Source of the DNA: an uncultured Alphaproteobacteria bacterium
GTDB lineage: Bacteria; Pseudomonadota; Alphaproteobacteria; HIMB59; GCA-002718135
Assembly (NCBI GenBank): GCA_902594815.1
Contig: CACJNL010000003.1
Location: 1-64,000 of the forward strand
Length of the DNA: 64,000 nucleotides
Reading direction: 5' to 3'
Below the pieces are notes generated by a model. It had not been told where the DNA came from. It saw only the letters and a list, made by a program, of their open reading frames with translations, and made no database searches. The first letter of the stretch is position 1. Each line of letters begins with the position of its first letter. The translations under genes and the position numbers were made by a program. Below are positions 9,584-17,921 of this stretch, piece after piece.

Positions 9584-10723
9584 ATGAAATTTAATAAAAT
9601 TACAGACAAAAGACCAGAAGCTCTTAAAGATCATCATATGCCTAAGAGTTATGATATTTCATTAAAAGCATATGGAGGTGGAGGAACAGCTAAATCACTA
9701 AATCCAAAACCAAAAAAACTTAAACATCAATCAATGATGGGATTTGAAGCCCAATATAAAAATATCATAGATTATATTGTGAGGATTACTTATCAAATAT
9801 GGGAAGAAAAAAATATTGGGTACATCTATGATACATACAGTAAAGATTGCAGAGTTTGGGATGAATTTGGTTTGCAATCAGGATCTGAAAAAATTGTCGC
9901 TGATACTGTACACACAAATAATGCTTTCCCAGATATTAGATTATTCGCTGATGAAGTTATTTGGGCAGGAGATGAAAATGCAAGTTTTCATACCTCGCAT
10001 AGAACAATTATTACCGGAACAAATACTGGTTTTAGTAAATTTTCTAAACCAACTGGAAAAAAAGTAAGATTATTTTGTATTGCAAATTGTGTAGCAAAAA
10101 ATAATGAAATTTATTATGAAAATGTTGTTTATGATACTGCAGGCTTAATTAAACAACTCGGTTTAGATTTAAATCAAGTTGCCAAACAACTTGTTGATGA
10201 AGGAATTGCAGGACCATATGCCCCTCATTTTAAAAACTCTAAGCCAAAGAGAAATATTACTCAATTAAAACCAATTAGTTTTGATATTCCTGATAAAATT
10301 AAAAATGTAAGAGAGTTTGTCCATGCAGTTTATGATACTATTTGGAATAGACGAAACTTTTCTGCAATAAATAAAGCATACTCTAGTAATGTAGAATTTG
10401 AAGGTTCAACTGGTCGTAAATTTAAAGGAGTTTTGCAATTAAGAAAGTTTATAATATCAATGTTAGCTTCATTTCCTGATCTTGCACTGAGTATTGAAGA
10501 TTTATACTGGATGGGAAATACCAAAGATGGTTATTTAGTATCTGTGCGTTGGGGCGGAGTAGGAACTCATAAAGGAAATAGTTCATATGGCCAACCAACT
10601 AATAGAGAAGTTTATCTTTGGGGTATTACTCAATGGGAAATTAAAAATAATAAAATTATTAAAGAGTGGACTGGTTTTAATGAGCTTGCAATTCTAATGC
10701 AAATTCTAGGAGAGAAAAAATGA
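9584..10723 (+). CDS. Two-domain SnoaL/NTF2-like protein (subfamily B)
   Basis: A 379-residue paralogue of the protein at 6347, with an extra N-terminal extension of about 50 residues that contains a GGGG stretch and many lysines. The landmarks are DYIVRITYQIWEE, DEVIWAGDENASFHTSHR and TGKKVRLFCIANC in the first half. The second half has FVHAVYDTIWNRRN, SVRWGGVGTHKGNSSYG and a final KEWTGFNELAILMQILG. Its stop overlaps the start of the next SnoaL gene by four bases (ATGA), so they are co-translated. It lacks a signal peptide. Function is unknown. Confidence 0.72.
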   Translation: MKFNKITDKRPEALKDHHMPKSYDISLKAYGGGGTAKSLNPKPKKLKHQSMMGFEAQYKNIIDYIVRITYQIWEEKNIGYIYDTYSKDCRVWDEFGLQSGSEKIVADTVHTNNAFPDIRLFADEVIWAGDENASFHTSHRTIITGTNTGFSKFSKPTGKKVRLFCIANCVAKNNEIYYENVVYDTAGLIKQLGLDLNQVAKQLVDEGIAGPYAPHFKNSKPKRNITQLKPISFDIPDKIKNVREFVHAVYDTIWNRRNFSAINKAYSSNVEFEGSTGRKFKGVLQLRKFIISMLASFPDLALSIEDLYWMGNTKDGYLVSVRWGGVGTHKGNSSYGQPTNREVYLWGITQWEIKNNKIIKEWTGFNELAILMQILGEKK

Positions 10724-11139
10724 CTTTAGAAGAGAGTAAAAAATTATTAGCTGATATGTATGATGCGCTCAATGCTCAAGATCTAGAAGCTCAACATAAA
10801 TATTGGCATGATAATATGGTTTGGCATGGCCCCCCAGGTTTTGGTGATATCCATGGTATAGAAAATTTTAAATATAGAGTTCTAAAACCTTTTTATGAAG
10901 CATTTCCAGATTATCATGTAAAAAATGATATTGTCGTTGCTGAAGGTGAATGGATAAGTGCAACTGGATTTTTAACAGGTACACATAGTGGAACATATCT
11001 TGGAGTAGAGGAAACAGGTAAATCTATTAAAATGCAATTTTCAGATTTTTGGACTATTAAAGATGGAAAGTTTTTAGATAATTACGTTATGGTTGATAAC
11101 TTCAGTGTTTTTGAGCAAATGGGATTAAAATTTAAATAA
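10720..11139 (+). CDS. Single-domain SnoaL-like protein
   Basis: A 139-residue protein of normal SnoaL single-domain length. It has MVWHGPPGFGDIHG at residues 32-45, FPDYHVKNDIVVAEG, TGTHSGTYLGVEETGK and a final DNYVMVDNFSVFEQMGL. It closely follows the pattern of the second half of the subfamily A proteins at 4163 and 8472, so it could be the ancestral unit or a detached domain. It is translationally coupled to the gene before it and convergent with the LacI-type regulator. Confidence 0.75.
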   Translation: MTLEESKKLLADMYDALNAQDLEAQHKYWHDNMVWHGPPGFGDIHGIENFKYRVLKPFYEAFPDYHVKNDIVVAEGEWISATGFLTGTHSGTYLGVEETGKSIKMQFSDFWTIKDGKFLDNYVMVDNFSVFEQMGLKFK

Positions 11140-11140
11140 A

Positions 11141-12142
11141 TTATTTTGTTGTTTTTCGTTTAATAAGTCTTCCTTGTACAATGTGATTTATAGGTTCAAA
11201 ATCTGGATCCTTAATAAATTCATTTATTAATTGAGTTGCTAGTTTTGACATCTGCCTAATAGGTTGTCTTACTGTTGTCAGATTATATGATTCCCATGAG
11301 GACATCGATATATCGTCATAACCAATAACTTCTAAATTTGAGGGTGTTTTTGCTGATGTATTTTTTTTTATATAATCTAAGCATCCAAATGCCATTGTGT
11401 CATCAGCGCAAAATATTGCACTAATATTTTTATTAAAGATTTTTTCTGTAGCTTGATATCCTCCCTCATACGTAAAAAAACCTTTCGCAGTAATCAATTT
11501 AATTTTTTTATTATTCTTAAGAGAGTTTTTAAAACCTATACATCTTTCATCACTAACAAATGATCCTTTAGGACCTTCAATTAATCCAATATTAATATGT
11601 TTTTTTTCTATGAAATAATTAGCAACTATTTCACCACCATTACGATGATCGCAAGCTACAGAACTTATTGTCGGTATGTTCCAACTTCTATTATAAGCAA
11701 TAAATTGTATTCTTTTGTGATTGCAACTTTCTACAAATTTATCTGTTGGTTTAGTTGCTGAAATAATTGCAATTAATTTTTCTTTTAGATAGGGCTGAAT
11801 CAATTTTTCATCTAATTCCTCTCCATCATCTGTAGTAACAAGTAAAATTCTAAAACCTCCATTTCTAAGAGCTTCATGTAATTCAATTAAAACTTCTGGG
11901 TAATATCTACTTGTGACATAAGGTAAAATTACTGCCACCAAGCCACTGTCATCATTAGAAATTGAAGTTGAAGATATGTTCGTAGCTTTATATTTTAATT
12001 TTCTTGCAGCTTCTAGTACACGTAATTTTGTCCTACTTGAAATACTGGCACCTTTTGTAAAACACCTTGAAACTGCAGACTGCGACACTCCTGCTAATTT
12101 TGCAACATCAAGAGAAGTTACAATTTTCTCAGTTTTTTTCAT
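11141..12142 (-). CDS. LacI-family transcriptional regulator
   Basis: A 333-residue repressor. The N-terminal HTH (SLDVAKLAGVSQSAVSRCF, about residues 10-28) and hinge helix are followed by a periplasmic-binding-protein-like ligand domain with ALRNGGFRILLVTTDD, IFCADDTMAFGCLDYI and EVIGYDDISMSSW. Members sense a sugar or sugar derivative. It is divergent from the sugar ABC substrate-binding protein at 12268, so control of that transporter is likely. Dyads of the same type upstream of the SnoaL and bicupin genes suggest a wider local regulon. The gene ends two bases from the single-domain SnoaL gene. Confidence 0.92.
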   Translation of the reverse strand: MKKTEKIVTSLDVAKLAGVSQSAVSRCFTKGASISSRTKLRVLEAARKLKYKATNISSTSISNDDSGLVAVILPYVTSRYYPEVLIELHEALRNGGFRILLVTTDDGEELDEKLIQPYLKEKLIAIISATKPTDKFVESCNHKRIQFIAYNRSWNIPTISSVACDHRNGGEIVANYFIEKKHINIGLIEGPKGSFVSDERCIGFKNSLKNNKKIKLITAKGFFTYEGGYQATEKIFNKNISAIFCADDTMAFGCLDYIKKNTSAKTPSNLEVIGYDDISMSSWESYNLTTVRQPIRQMSKLATQLINEFIKDPDFEPINHIVQGRLIKRKTTK

Positions 12143-12160
12143 TTTATCCCCATTTTTGTA

Positions 12161-12185
12161 TTCAATAAATTGAATATTAATTCAA
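12161..12185. promoter_or_regulatory. Candidate operator pair upstream of lacI-type and sugar ABC genes
   Basis: TTCAATAAATTGAA (12161-12174, TTCA-N6-TGAA) overlaps TTGAAT-N4-ATTCAA (12170-12185). They lie just upstream of the regulator's ATG in the divergent intergenic region. The first element matches dyads at 5307, 9515 and 9535. Autoregulation by the LacI-type protein is plausible but unproven. Confidence 0.4.
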
Positions 12186-12232
12186 CAATTTGCAATATTT
12201 TATGTTACGAATATACATTATTTATAAATAAA

Positions 12233-12245
12233 TGTGAATTTCACA
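12233..12245. promoter_or_regulatory. TGTGAA-T-TTCACA palindrome before the sugar ABC genes
   Basis: A 13-base palindrome 22 bases before the substrate-binding protein ATG. It lies just downstream of a TATAAA (12223-12228) that could be a -10 element. A repressor bound here could block the promoter. The arms differ from the TTCA-N6-TGAA dyads, so it may be a separate operator. Confidence 0.35.
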
Positions 12246-12267
12246 CTTTGATAATAAGGGGAAATAT

Positions 12268-13503
12268 ATGAAAAAACTACTTATAGCATTAATGTTCACT
12301 TTTGTTTCTACGGGTGCGTATGCAGATGGTCACTCACCGTGTAACGTTACAGATGGAACAATTAATGTTTTAGCAAATGAGTTTACTACTCTGAGGATTG
12401 TTATGGAAGAAGCAGAAAAATGTGCTGGTTCTGATGCTGACTTTAGTGTAACTCATTCAGTTGACCATCAAAAACTTCAAGGACCTGCTCTGGAAGCAAA
12501 TCCAGCTGAGTTTACAGCTAAAATTGTAACTAATGGTTCTATAACACCTTTAATGAGTAAAGGTCTTCTACGTCCTTTGGATGATCTAGTAGAAAAATAT
12601 GGATCTAATCTAAATAAAAGTCAGTTAATTACATTTGATGGTAAAGTGTATGCAGTTGCTTTTATGGCAAATGCTCAACATCTTTGGTACAGAGAAAGTA
12701 TTTTTAATGAGCTTGGTATAGCCGTTCCAACTACTTACGAGGAAGTAATTGCTGCTGCGGCAAAAATTAAAGCTTCTGGAAAAATGGATAATCCGTATGC
12801 TGGGGCTTTTAAAGCTGGTTGGAATCTTTCTCAGGAATTTGTAAACATGTACTTAGGTCATGGTGGTGAATTCTTTAAGCCAGGTACAGCTGAGCCTAGT
12901 ATCAATAATGCTAAAGGTGTTGCTGCGTTAAATGTAATTAAACAATTAACTGAGTTAAGTAATCCTGATTTTTTAACACAAGATACTAATGCTGTTAAAG
13001 AAGAGTGGGAGTCTGGAAATGTTGCGATTATGCATATCTGGGGTTCAGGAGCTGCTTCACTTCTAGACGATGAAGGTGATCAGGCTATTAAAGCAGATAC
13101 AAGACTTGCTCCACCACCTACAGTAGGTGGCGGCAGTGCTGCTGCTACAACTCTATGGTGGGATGGAGTAGCTATTGCTAAAAATACATCTGATGAAAAT
13201 GCAGAAGCTTCATTTAGAGCTTTAGTTGGGGCTGCTTCATCAACAGAAATGGCTAATGCAAATCCTAACGCAGCAGTATGGCTTATTAACGGTTATACTC
13301 CAGGTGATGCTGCAGTCGGTGTTTTAGCTGCTGCTAAGATGGGAGCAACTCCGTACCCAAGTATTCCTCAAATGGGATTACTTCACGGAGCAATGAGTGA
13401 TGAAATGGTTGAATTTTTGCAAGGCAATGAGTCAGCTGAAAAAGCATTACAAGACATTGAAGCTGCTTATATAGCAAAAGCTAAAGAACAGGGTTTCCTG
13501 TAA
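12268..13503 (+). CDS. Sugar-type ABC transporter substrate-binding protein
   Basis: Periplasmic solute-binding protein of the family-1 (UgpB/MalE-like) type, 411 residues. A clear Sec signal peptide MKKLLIALMFTFVSTGAYA is cleaved before DGHSP. AANAQHLWYRES and a tryptophan-rich AATTLWWDGVAIAKN region are typical of carbohydrate binders. The gene has a strong ribosome binding site (AAGGGGAAA) and is followed by a hairpin before the permease genes. The likely substrate is a sugar or glycoside used by the neighbouring SnoaL/bicupin/SDR enzymes. It is probably under the divergent LacI-type regulator. Confidence 0.9.
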   Translation: MKKLLIALMFTFVSTGAYADGHSPCNVTDGTINVLANEFTTLRIVMEEAEKCAGSDADFSVTHSVDHQKLQGPALEANPAEFTAKIVTNGSITPLMSKGLLRPLDDLVEKYGSNLNKSQLITFDGKVYAVAFMANAQHLWYRESIFNELGIAVPTTYEEVIAAAAKIKASGKMDNPYAGAFKAGWNLSQEFVNMYLGHGGEFFKPGTAEPSINNAKGVAALNVIKQLTELSNPDFLTQDTNAVKEEWESGNVAIMHIWGSGAASLLDDEGDQAIKADTRLAPPPTVGGGSAAATTLWWDGVAIAKNTSDENAEASFRALVGAASSTEMANANPNAAVWLINGYTPGDAAVGVLAAAKMGATPYPSIPQMGLLHGAMSDEMVEFLQGNESAEKALQDIEAAYIAKAKEQGFL

Positions 13504-13516
13504 AAAATAAATAATT

Positions 13517-13548
13517 AGAGTGGAACGCTTCGTTCCACTCTTTTTTTT
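13517..13548 (+). terminator. Hairpin with T-run after the sugar binding-protein gene
   Basis: An 11-bp perfect stem (AGAGTGGAACG paired with CGTTCCACTCT) with a 3-base loop is followed by eight T residues. It sits between the binding-protein gene and its permeases. It probably acts as a leaky terminator or 3' stabiliser, giving more binding protein than permease. Confidence 0.85.
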
Positions 13549-13585
13549 GTTACTTCTTATAAATTAAAATATAACAGTATGAGTA

Positions 13586-14614
13586 ATGCCTCATAAAACT
13601 TTTTTTTGGTTTTTTTTCCCCAGTGGATTAGCGATGATTCTTTTTATAGGCTTACCTATATTTTCAAGTTTCTTTCAATCTTTACATATAGAGCCTGAGC
13701 AAATTTTAATTGAAGTTGAGACATGTGATCCGTTTGGATGTGAAACAGAAGTGCAAGTTGATCTAGAAGCTACTGCTCAATCAGCTGCAGAAAATCCGCT
13801 TGGAAGATTTAATGGTTTTGGAACTTACAAAGACAGAAATCACTTAGCTTTTGAGGAAATTCAAGAAGCTTGGCAAAGCACAGGCGACTTTTCTGATTTT
13901 ATCAAGAATGTTTTAAATCTTCCTTTTTATAAGAGTTTGTTATTTACACTTACTTTTTGTTTTACAGTTACCCCATGTGTAATTGTTTTGGGTTTTATAG
14001 TAGCTCTCTCTGTTAATGTTTTAGCTAAAAGCATTAAAGGTATGGTTATTTTTGGAACTATTCTTCCAATGATTGTTACACCTTTAATAGGATCTTTAGT
14101 GTTATTTTGGATGATTGACTCACAGGGAGTATTAGGTGCAACTATTCAAATAATTTTTGATGATCCTAACTTGTCATTAAAATCTTCAAAAGCTCTAACT
14201 TGGATTACACTAATAATTTATGGAATATGGCATAATACCCCTTTTGCATTTGTTGTGTTTTATGCAGGATTACAAACTGTACCTCAAGATCCAATAGAAG
14301 CAGCTTTAATAGATGGGGCAACGAGAACACAAAGAGTAAGGCATATCGTTCTTCCTCATCTGTACCCTGTAGCTACATTTATTGCTTTAATCTGTTTAAT
14401 GGATAACTTTAGAGTTTTTGAGCCAATCATTGGCTTTAGTGCTGAGGGTGTTGCTCAATCACTATCATGGATGATCTACAAGGATCTTAGAAATGAAACA
14501 TTAATGTTATTTGGATCTGCTGGAGCAACTTCAATGCTAACTATTTTAGGGGTAGGTATTCTTCTTATGCCAGTTTTAATCAGAACCTGGAAAGAGTTCA
14601 AAACAGAGAGATAA
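13586..14614 (+). CDS. Sugar ABC transporter permease, MalF-like
   Basis: Inner-membrane permease, 342 residues. Its first membrane helix (about 5-27) is followed by an unusually long periplasmic stretch (about 30-108) containing acidic segments and two cysteines (ETCDPFGCE). The remaining helices contain the EAA loop EAALIDGATRTQRVRHIVLP for ATPase docking. The stop abuts the ATG of the partner permease. No ATP-binding subunit follows, so an ATPase from elsewhere must energise it. Confidence 0.88.
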   Translation: MPHKTFFWFFFPSGLAMILFIGLPIFSSFFQSLHIEPEQILIEVETCDPFGCETEVQVDLEATAQSAAENPLGRFNGFGTYKDRNHLAFEEIQEAWQSTGDFSDFIKNVLNLPFYKSLLFTLTFCFTVTPCVIVLGFIVALSVNVLAKSIKGMVIFGTILPMIVTPLIGSLVLFWMIDSQGVLGATIQIIFDDPNLSLKSSKALTWITLIIYGIWHNTPFAFVVFYAGLQTVPQDPIEAALIDGATRTQRVRHIVLPHLYPVATFIALICLMDNFRVFEPIIGFSAEGVAQSLSWMIYKDLRNETLMLFGSAGATSMLTILGVGILLMPVLIRTWKEFKTER

Positions 14615-15496
14615 ATGGAATCTAAAGTTAACAAATATTCAAAACAATTAATAATTATCAATTCAGTTTTTATTATTTTTTGGCTAACTATATCTGTTTT
14701 CCCATTTCTTTGGACACTTTGGGGCTCGTTAAAAGTCAAAGCTGATTTTTTTTCAAGAGCAGATTGGTATTATGCTATTTCTGGTTTTAATACTTTGATT
14801 GAAACTGGAGGAAGATTTACATTAAATGGATATATAGAATCATGGACTGAGGGGGAATTTGGAAAGGCTGCTCTAAATACAATTATTGTTACTATATCAG
14901 TTGTTTCCATCTCTCTTTTTTTAGGTACTCTAGGTGCTTATGCTTTATCAAGGTCAACTTATAAATATACTTTTTGGATTTTGATCGCAGCACTAATTTT
15001 TAGAGCAATGCCTCACATTACACTTGTTTCAGGTTACCTGTTTCCTTTTTTTCAATTTAAAGTCTGGGGGATTTTACCAACTACAATTATCGTTTTGGTT
15101 GCCATCAATCAACCTTTCACACTATGGCTATTGTATTCGTTTTTTAAAACAGTACCTAAAGAATTAGACGAAAGTGCTCTTATTGATGGCTGCTCATATT
15201 TTCAAGCTTTTCGTTTTATCATAATGCCAGTTATGTGGCCAGGAGTAATAACTGCAGGATTATTTAGTCTAATGTTAGCATACAATGATTTTACAGTAAC
15301 AGCATTATTATTAAATCAAGAAAACTACACTATGGTCCCAAAAATAAATGCATACCTTGGCACAGTAGAGCATGGAGGTAATTATATGTGGGCAGTTGCA
15401 AGCGTTGTATCCGCAACTGCACCACTATTTATGATTGTGATGTTTTTTCAACGTCAATTAATTAGTGGTTTAACTGCAGGAGCAGTAAAGGGATAA
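14615..15496 (+). CDS. Sugar ABC transporter permease, MalG-like
   Basis: A 293-residue inner-membrane permease forming the heterodimer with the preceding protein. About six hydrophobic helices are visible. The EAA motif ESALIDGCSYFQAFRFIIMP and the typical C-terminus LISGLTAGAVKG of MalG-type permeases are present. It starts at the base after the upstream stop. The operon continues with a HAD-like and an SDR gene after gaps of about 35 bases, not with an ATPase. Confidence 0.9.
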   Translation: MESKVNKYSKQLIIINSVFIIFWLTISVFPFLWTLWGSLKVKADFFSRADWYYAISGFNTLIETGGRFTLNGYIESWTEGEFGKAALNTIIVTISVVSISLFLGTLGAYALSRSTYKYTFWILIAALIFRAMPHITLVSGYLFPFFQFKVWGILPTTIIVLVAINQPFTLWLLYSFFKTVPKELDESALIDGCSYFQAFRFIIMPVMWPGVITAGLFSLMLAYNDFTVTALLLNQENYTMVPKINAYLGTVEHGGNYMWAVASVVSATAPLFMIVMFFQRQLISGLTAGAVKG

Positions 15497-15534
15497 ATGT
15501 TTTGCTTTCTAACTTTTCAAACTAATTATCTATT

Positions 15535-16191
15535 ATGAAATATAATTCATTATTTTTTGGTTCTATTGGAACGTTAATTGAAACATCAGATTTGCAAAGA
15601 GAATCATTCAATGAGGCTTTTAAAGAAGCTGGTCTTGATTGGTATTGGGATCAAGAAGATTACAGATTATTGCTCAAACAATCTGGTGGAACAAAAAGAA
15701 TTGAGGATTTTGCGGAAAAAAATAATACAACAGTTGAAGCTCAAAAAATTAGAGAGAGAAAAACTGAAATTTTTAATCAAAAATTATTGACTGAACAACT
15801 CATGCCAAGGGACGGGGTTATCGATGTTATTGAATATGCAAAAAATAATCAAATAAAATTAGGATTTGTATCATCCACTACAAAAGATAATATTAAATCA
15901 GTTTTTTTGGCATTAAAAAATTATTTATCAGAGGACGATTTTGATTTTGTTGGTAATAACACAATGATAAAAAACCCGAAACCTCATTCTGATATTTATA
16001 TCAAGGCAATTAAAAGACTCAACGTTGAGCCTAATGAATGTATTGCTATTGAAGACTCTAGAGAAAGTGCCTTATCCGCGCATAATGCAAAAATTTCATG
16101 TGTAGCTTTTCCTGGCTCATTTCATGAAGAGGATAATTATGATTTTTGCTCTAAAATAACGCTAAAATTAGACGCTTCTATTTTTAATTAG
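15535..16191 (+). CDS. HAD-superfamily protein lacking the catalytic aspartates
   Basis: A 218-residue CbbY/beta-phosphoglucomutase-like HAD protein. Motif I, normally FDxDGTL, reads FGSIGTL (residues 8-14), so both the nucleophile Asp and the acid/base Asp are replaced (Gly9, Ile11). The other HAD motifs remain: GFVSSTT (motif II), NPKPHSDIY (motif III lysine) and IAIEDSRES (motif IV acidic pair, about 169-177). It may be a pseudoenzyme with a binding or regulatory role. The reading frame is intact and co-directional with the sugar importer. Confidence 0.8.
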   Translation: MKYNSLFFGSIGTLIETSDLQRESFNEAFKEAGLDWYWDQEDYRLLLKQSGGTKRIEDFAEKNNTTVEAQKIRERKTEIFNQKLLTEQLMPRDGVIDVIEYAKNNQIKLGFVSSTTKDNIKSVFLALKNYLSEDDFDFVGNNTMIKNPKPHSDIYIKAIKRLNVEPNECIAIEDSRESALSAHNAKISCVAFPGSFHEEDNYDFCSKITLKLDASIFN

Positions 16192-16226
16192 TTGCAAAGC
16201 TATCAATAAATCTTGATATAGAAGAA

Positions 16227-16994
16227 ATGTATTTACAAAAATTTGAAGTTAAAAACAAAACCGCCTTAGTAACGGGGGCCGGTAAGGGAATTGGAAAGGC
16301 TTCAGCCATTGCTCTTGCAGAAGCAGGAGCAGATCTGATTATTTTAAGTAGAACACTTACTGATTTAAATAAGGTTAAAAAACAAATTAATAAGTTAAAA
16401 AGAAAATGTACTGTCTTTGAATGCGATGTTTCAAGAGCTGCAGAAGTAAAGTTAGTTTTTAAACAAATAAACTCGCTTGATATTTTAGTTAATAATGCTG
16501 GAACTAATCGACCAGATCATTTTACTAAAATTACAAAAGAAGATATGGATTATGTAGTCGATTTAAACATCAAGGCTGCTTTTCATGTAGCACAAATGGC
16601 TACAAAAGTGATGTTAAAATCAAAAAATAGAAAAGTTAAAGGTGGATCAATCATCAATATGTCATCTCAATTGGGTAAAGTTGGCGCCCCGATTAGAAGC
16701 ATATATAATATGACTAAATTTGGGATCGAAGGTTTAACAAGAGGCATGGCATTAGATCTAGCCAAGAATAATATCCGCGTAAATACCATTTGCCCAACAT
16801 TTGTAGAAACGCCATTGGTAAAAAATTTCTTTAAAGATAAGAGATTTAAAAAAGCTATGATGGATAATATTCCTCTTGGAAGATTAGCTACAGATAGTGA
16901 TATCGCTACAGCAGTTGTTTATTTAGCATCAAATGCTTCTTCAATGATTACGGGCTCCTCACTTGTTATTGATGGGGGATGGACAGCTAAATAA
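16227..16994 (+). CDS. Short-chain dehydrogenase/reductase
   Basis: A classical SDR of 255 residues. The nucleotide-binding motif TGAGKGIG lies near residues 16-23, DILVNNAG near 83-90, a catalytic Ser in INMSSQLG, and YNMTK supplies the Tyr and Lys. The C-terminus SSLVIDGGWTAK is typical of the FabG/gluconate 5-dehydrogenase group. It probably oxidises or reduces a sugar, polyol or sugar acid brought in by the upstream importer; the substrate cannot be read from sequence. It is the last gene of the plus-strand run and is convergent with a DMT permease. Confidence 0.88.
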   Translation: MYLQKFEVKNKTALVTGAGKGIGKASAIALAEAGADLIILSRTLTDLNKVKKQINKLKRKCTVFECDVSRAAEVKLVFKQINSLDILVNNAGTNRPDHFTKITKEDMDYVVDLNIKAAFHVAQMATKVMLKSKNRKVKGGSIINMSSQLGKVGAPIRSIYNMTKFGIEGLTRGMALDLAKNNIRVNTICPTFVETPLVKNFFKDKRFKKAMMDNIPLGRLATDSDIATAVVYLASNASSMITGSSLVIDGGWTAK

Positions 16995-17018
16995 TTAAAT
17001 AATATTTTAAATTAAAAA

Positions 17019-17921
17019 TTAATTTATAATTGCTCTATCAACTTGTATTGGTTTTTGTGTCCCCTTTTTCTTAAATGCCTCACGATATGTTATGTAGACA
17101 ACTGAAATAAAAATAATTACTCCACCAACCCACGTCCAAATGTCTGGATGTTCAGCAAAAAGAAACAATCCAATTAAAGAAGCCCAAATTAATTTTGTAA
17201 ATTGTAATGGCATAACAAATGTTGTGTCTGACATTTTAAATGCTTGAGCTAAGCACCAATGCGATAATAAACCTGAAGCTCCCATTAATGTGAAAATAAT
17301 TATCTGATTTAAGTTTATATTTTCCCAGTAGAACAATGATAAAATAAAAAAAACAGGAGTCATATATAAAAGATGATAAAAAATTATAGTTATACTAGAA
17401 TCAGTTGCAGATAATTTTTTTACAAAAATCAGCACAAAAGAAAAGCTAAATGAAGCAACAAGCATCAATATAGTTCCAAATTCAAAGGGAACATAACCTG
17501 GTCTTATAATGATTATTATTCCTATAAACCCTAACAACAAAGCAGCAGTGCGGTGGAATCGGATGACTTCACCTAAAACTATAACAGCAAGTACGGTAGT
17601 AAAAAGAGGCGTTGTAAAACCAAGCGCAGTTGCTTTTTCAAAATGCATCATTCCAATTGCACTAAACCAGCAAATCATTGAAATAACATTTATTGAGGCT
17701 CTAAAAATTTGCAAACGCATGTTTTTTGTTTGTAGAGCTCTAAAATTATTTCTTACAACAAACGGAGTAATCAAAATAAGACCCATTAAAGATCGGTAAA
17801 AACAAATTATAATTGGATGAAGATCATCAGAGAGAAATTTTACTCCTGCCCCCATAAAGGAACCAAAAAAAGTTGCACCTATTGCTAATAAAGCAACTAC
17901 AATTAACTTATTTTGTTTCAC
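17019..17921 (-). CDS. EamA/DMT-family permease
   Basis: A 300-residue inner-membrane protein with about ten hydrophobic helices in two EamA repeats. The first repeat has FYRSLMGLILITPFV and the second ends with VGGVIIFISVVYITY. Such proteins export or import small metabolites (amino acids, nucleotides, sugar derivatives); the substrate is unknown. The start is GTG 17921, overlapping the phosphotransacetylase stop (TAGTG), so the two are coupled. Two further DMT proteins lie at 33494 and 60378. Confidence 0.88.
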   Translation of the reverse strand: MKQNKLIVVALLAIGATFFGSFMGAGVKFLSDDLHPIIICFYRSLMGLILITPFVVRNNFRALQTKNMRLQIFRASINVISMICWFSAIGMMHFEKATALGFTTPLFTTVLAVIVLGEVIRFHRTAALLLGFIGIIIIIRPGYVPFEFGTILMLVASFSFSFVLIFVKKLSATDSSITIIFYHLLYMTPVFFILSLFYWENINLNQIIIFTLMGASGLLSHWCLAQAFKMSDTTFVMPLQFTKLIWASLIGLFLFAEHPDIWTWVGGVIIFISVVYITYREAFKKKGTQKPIQVDRAIIN

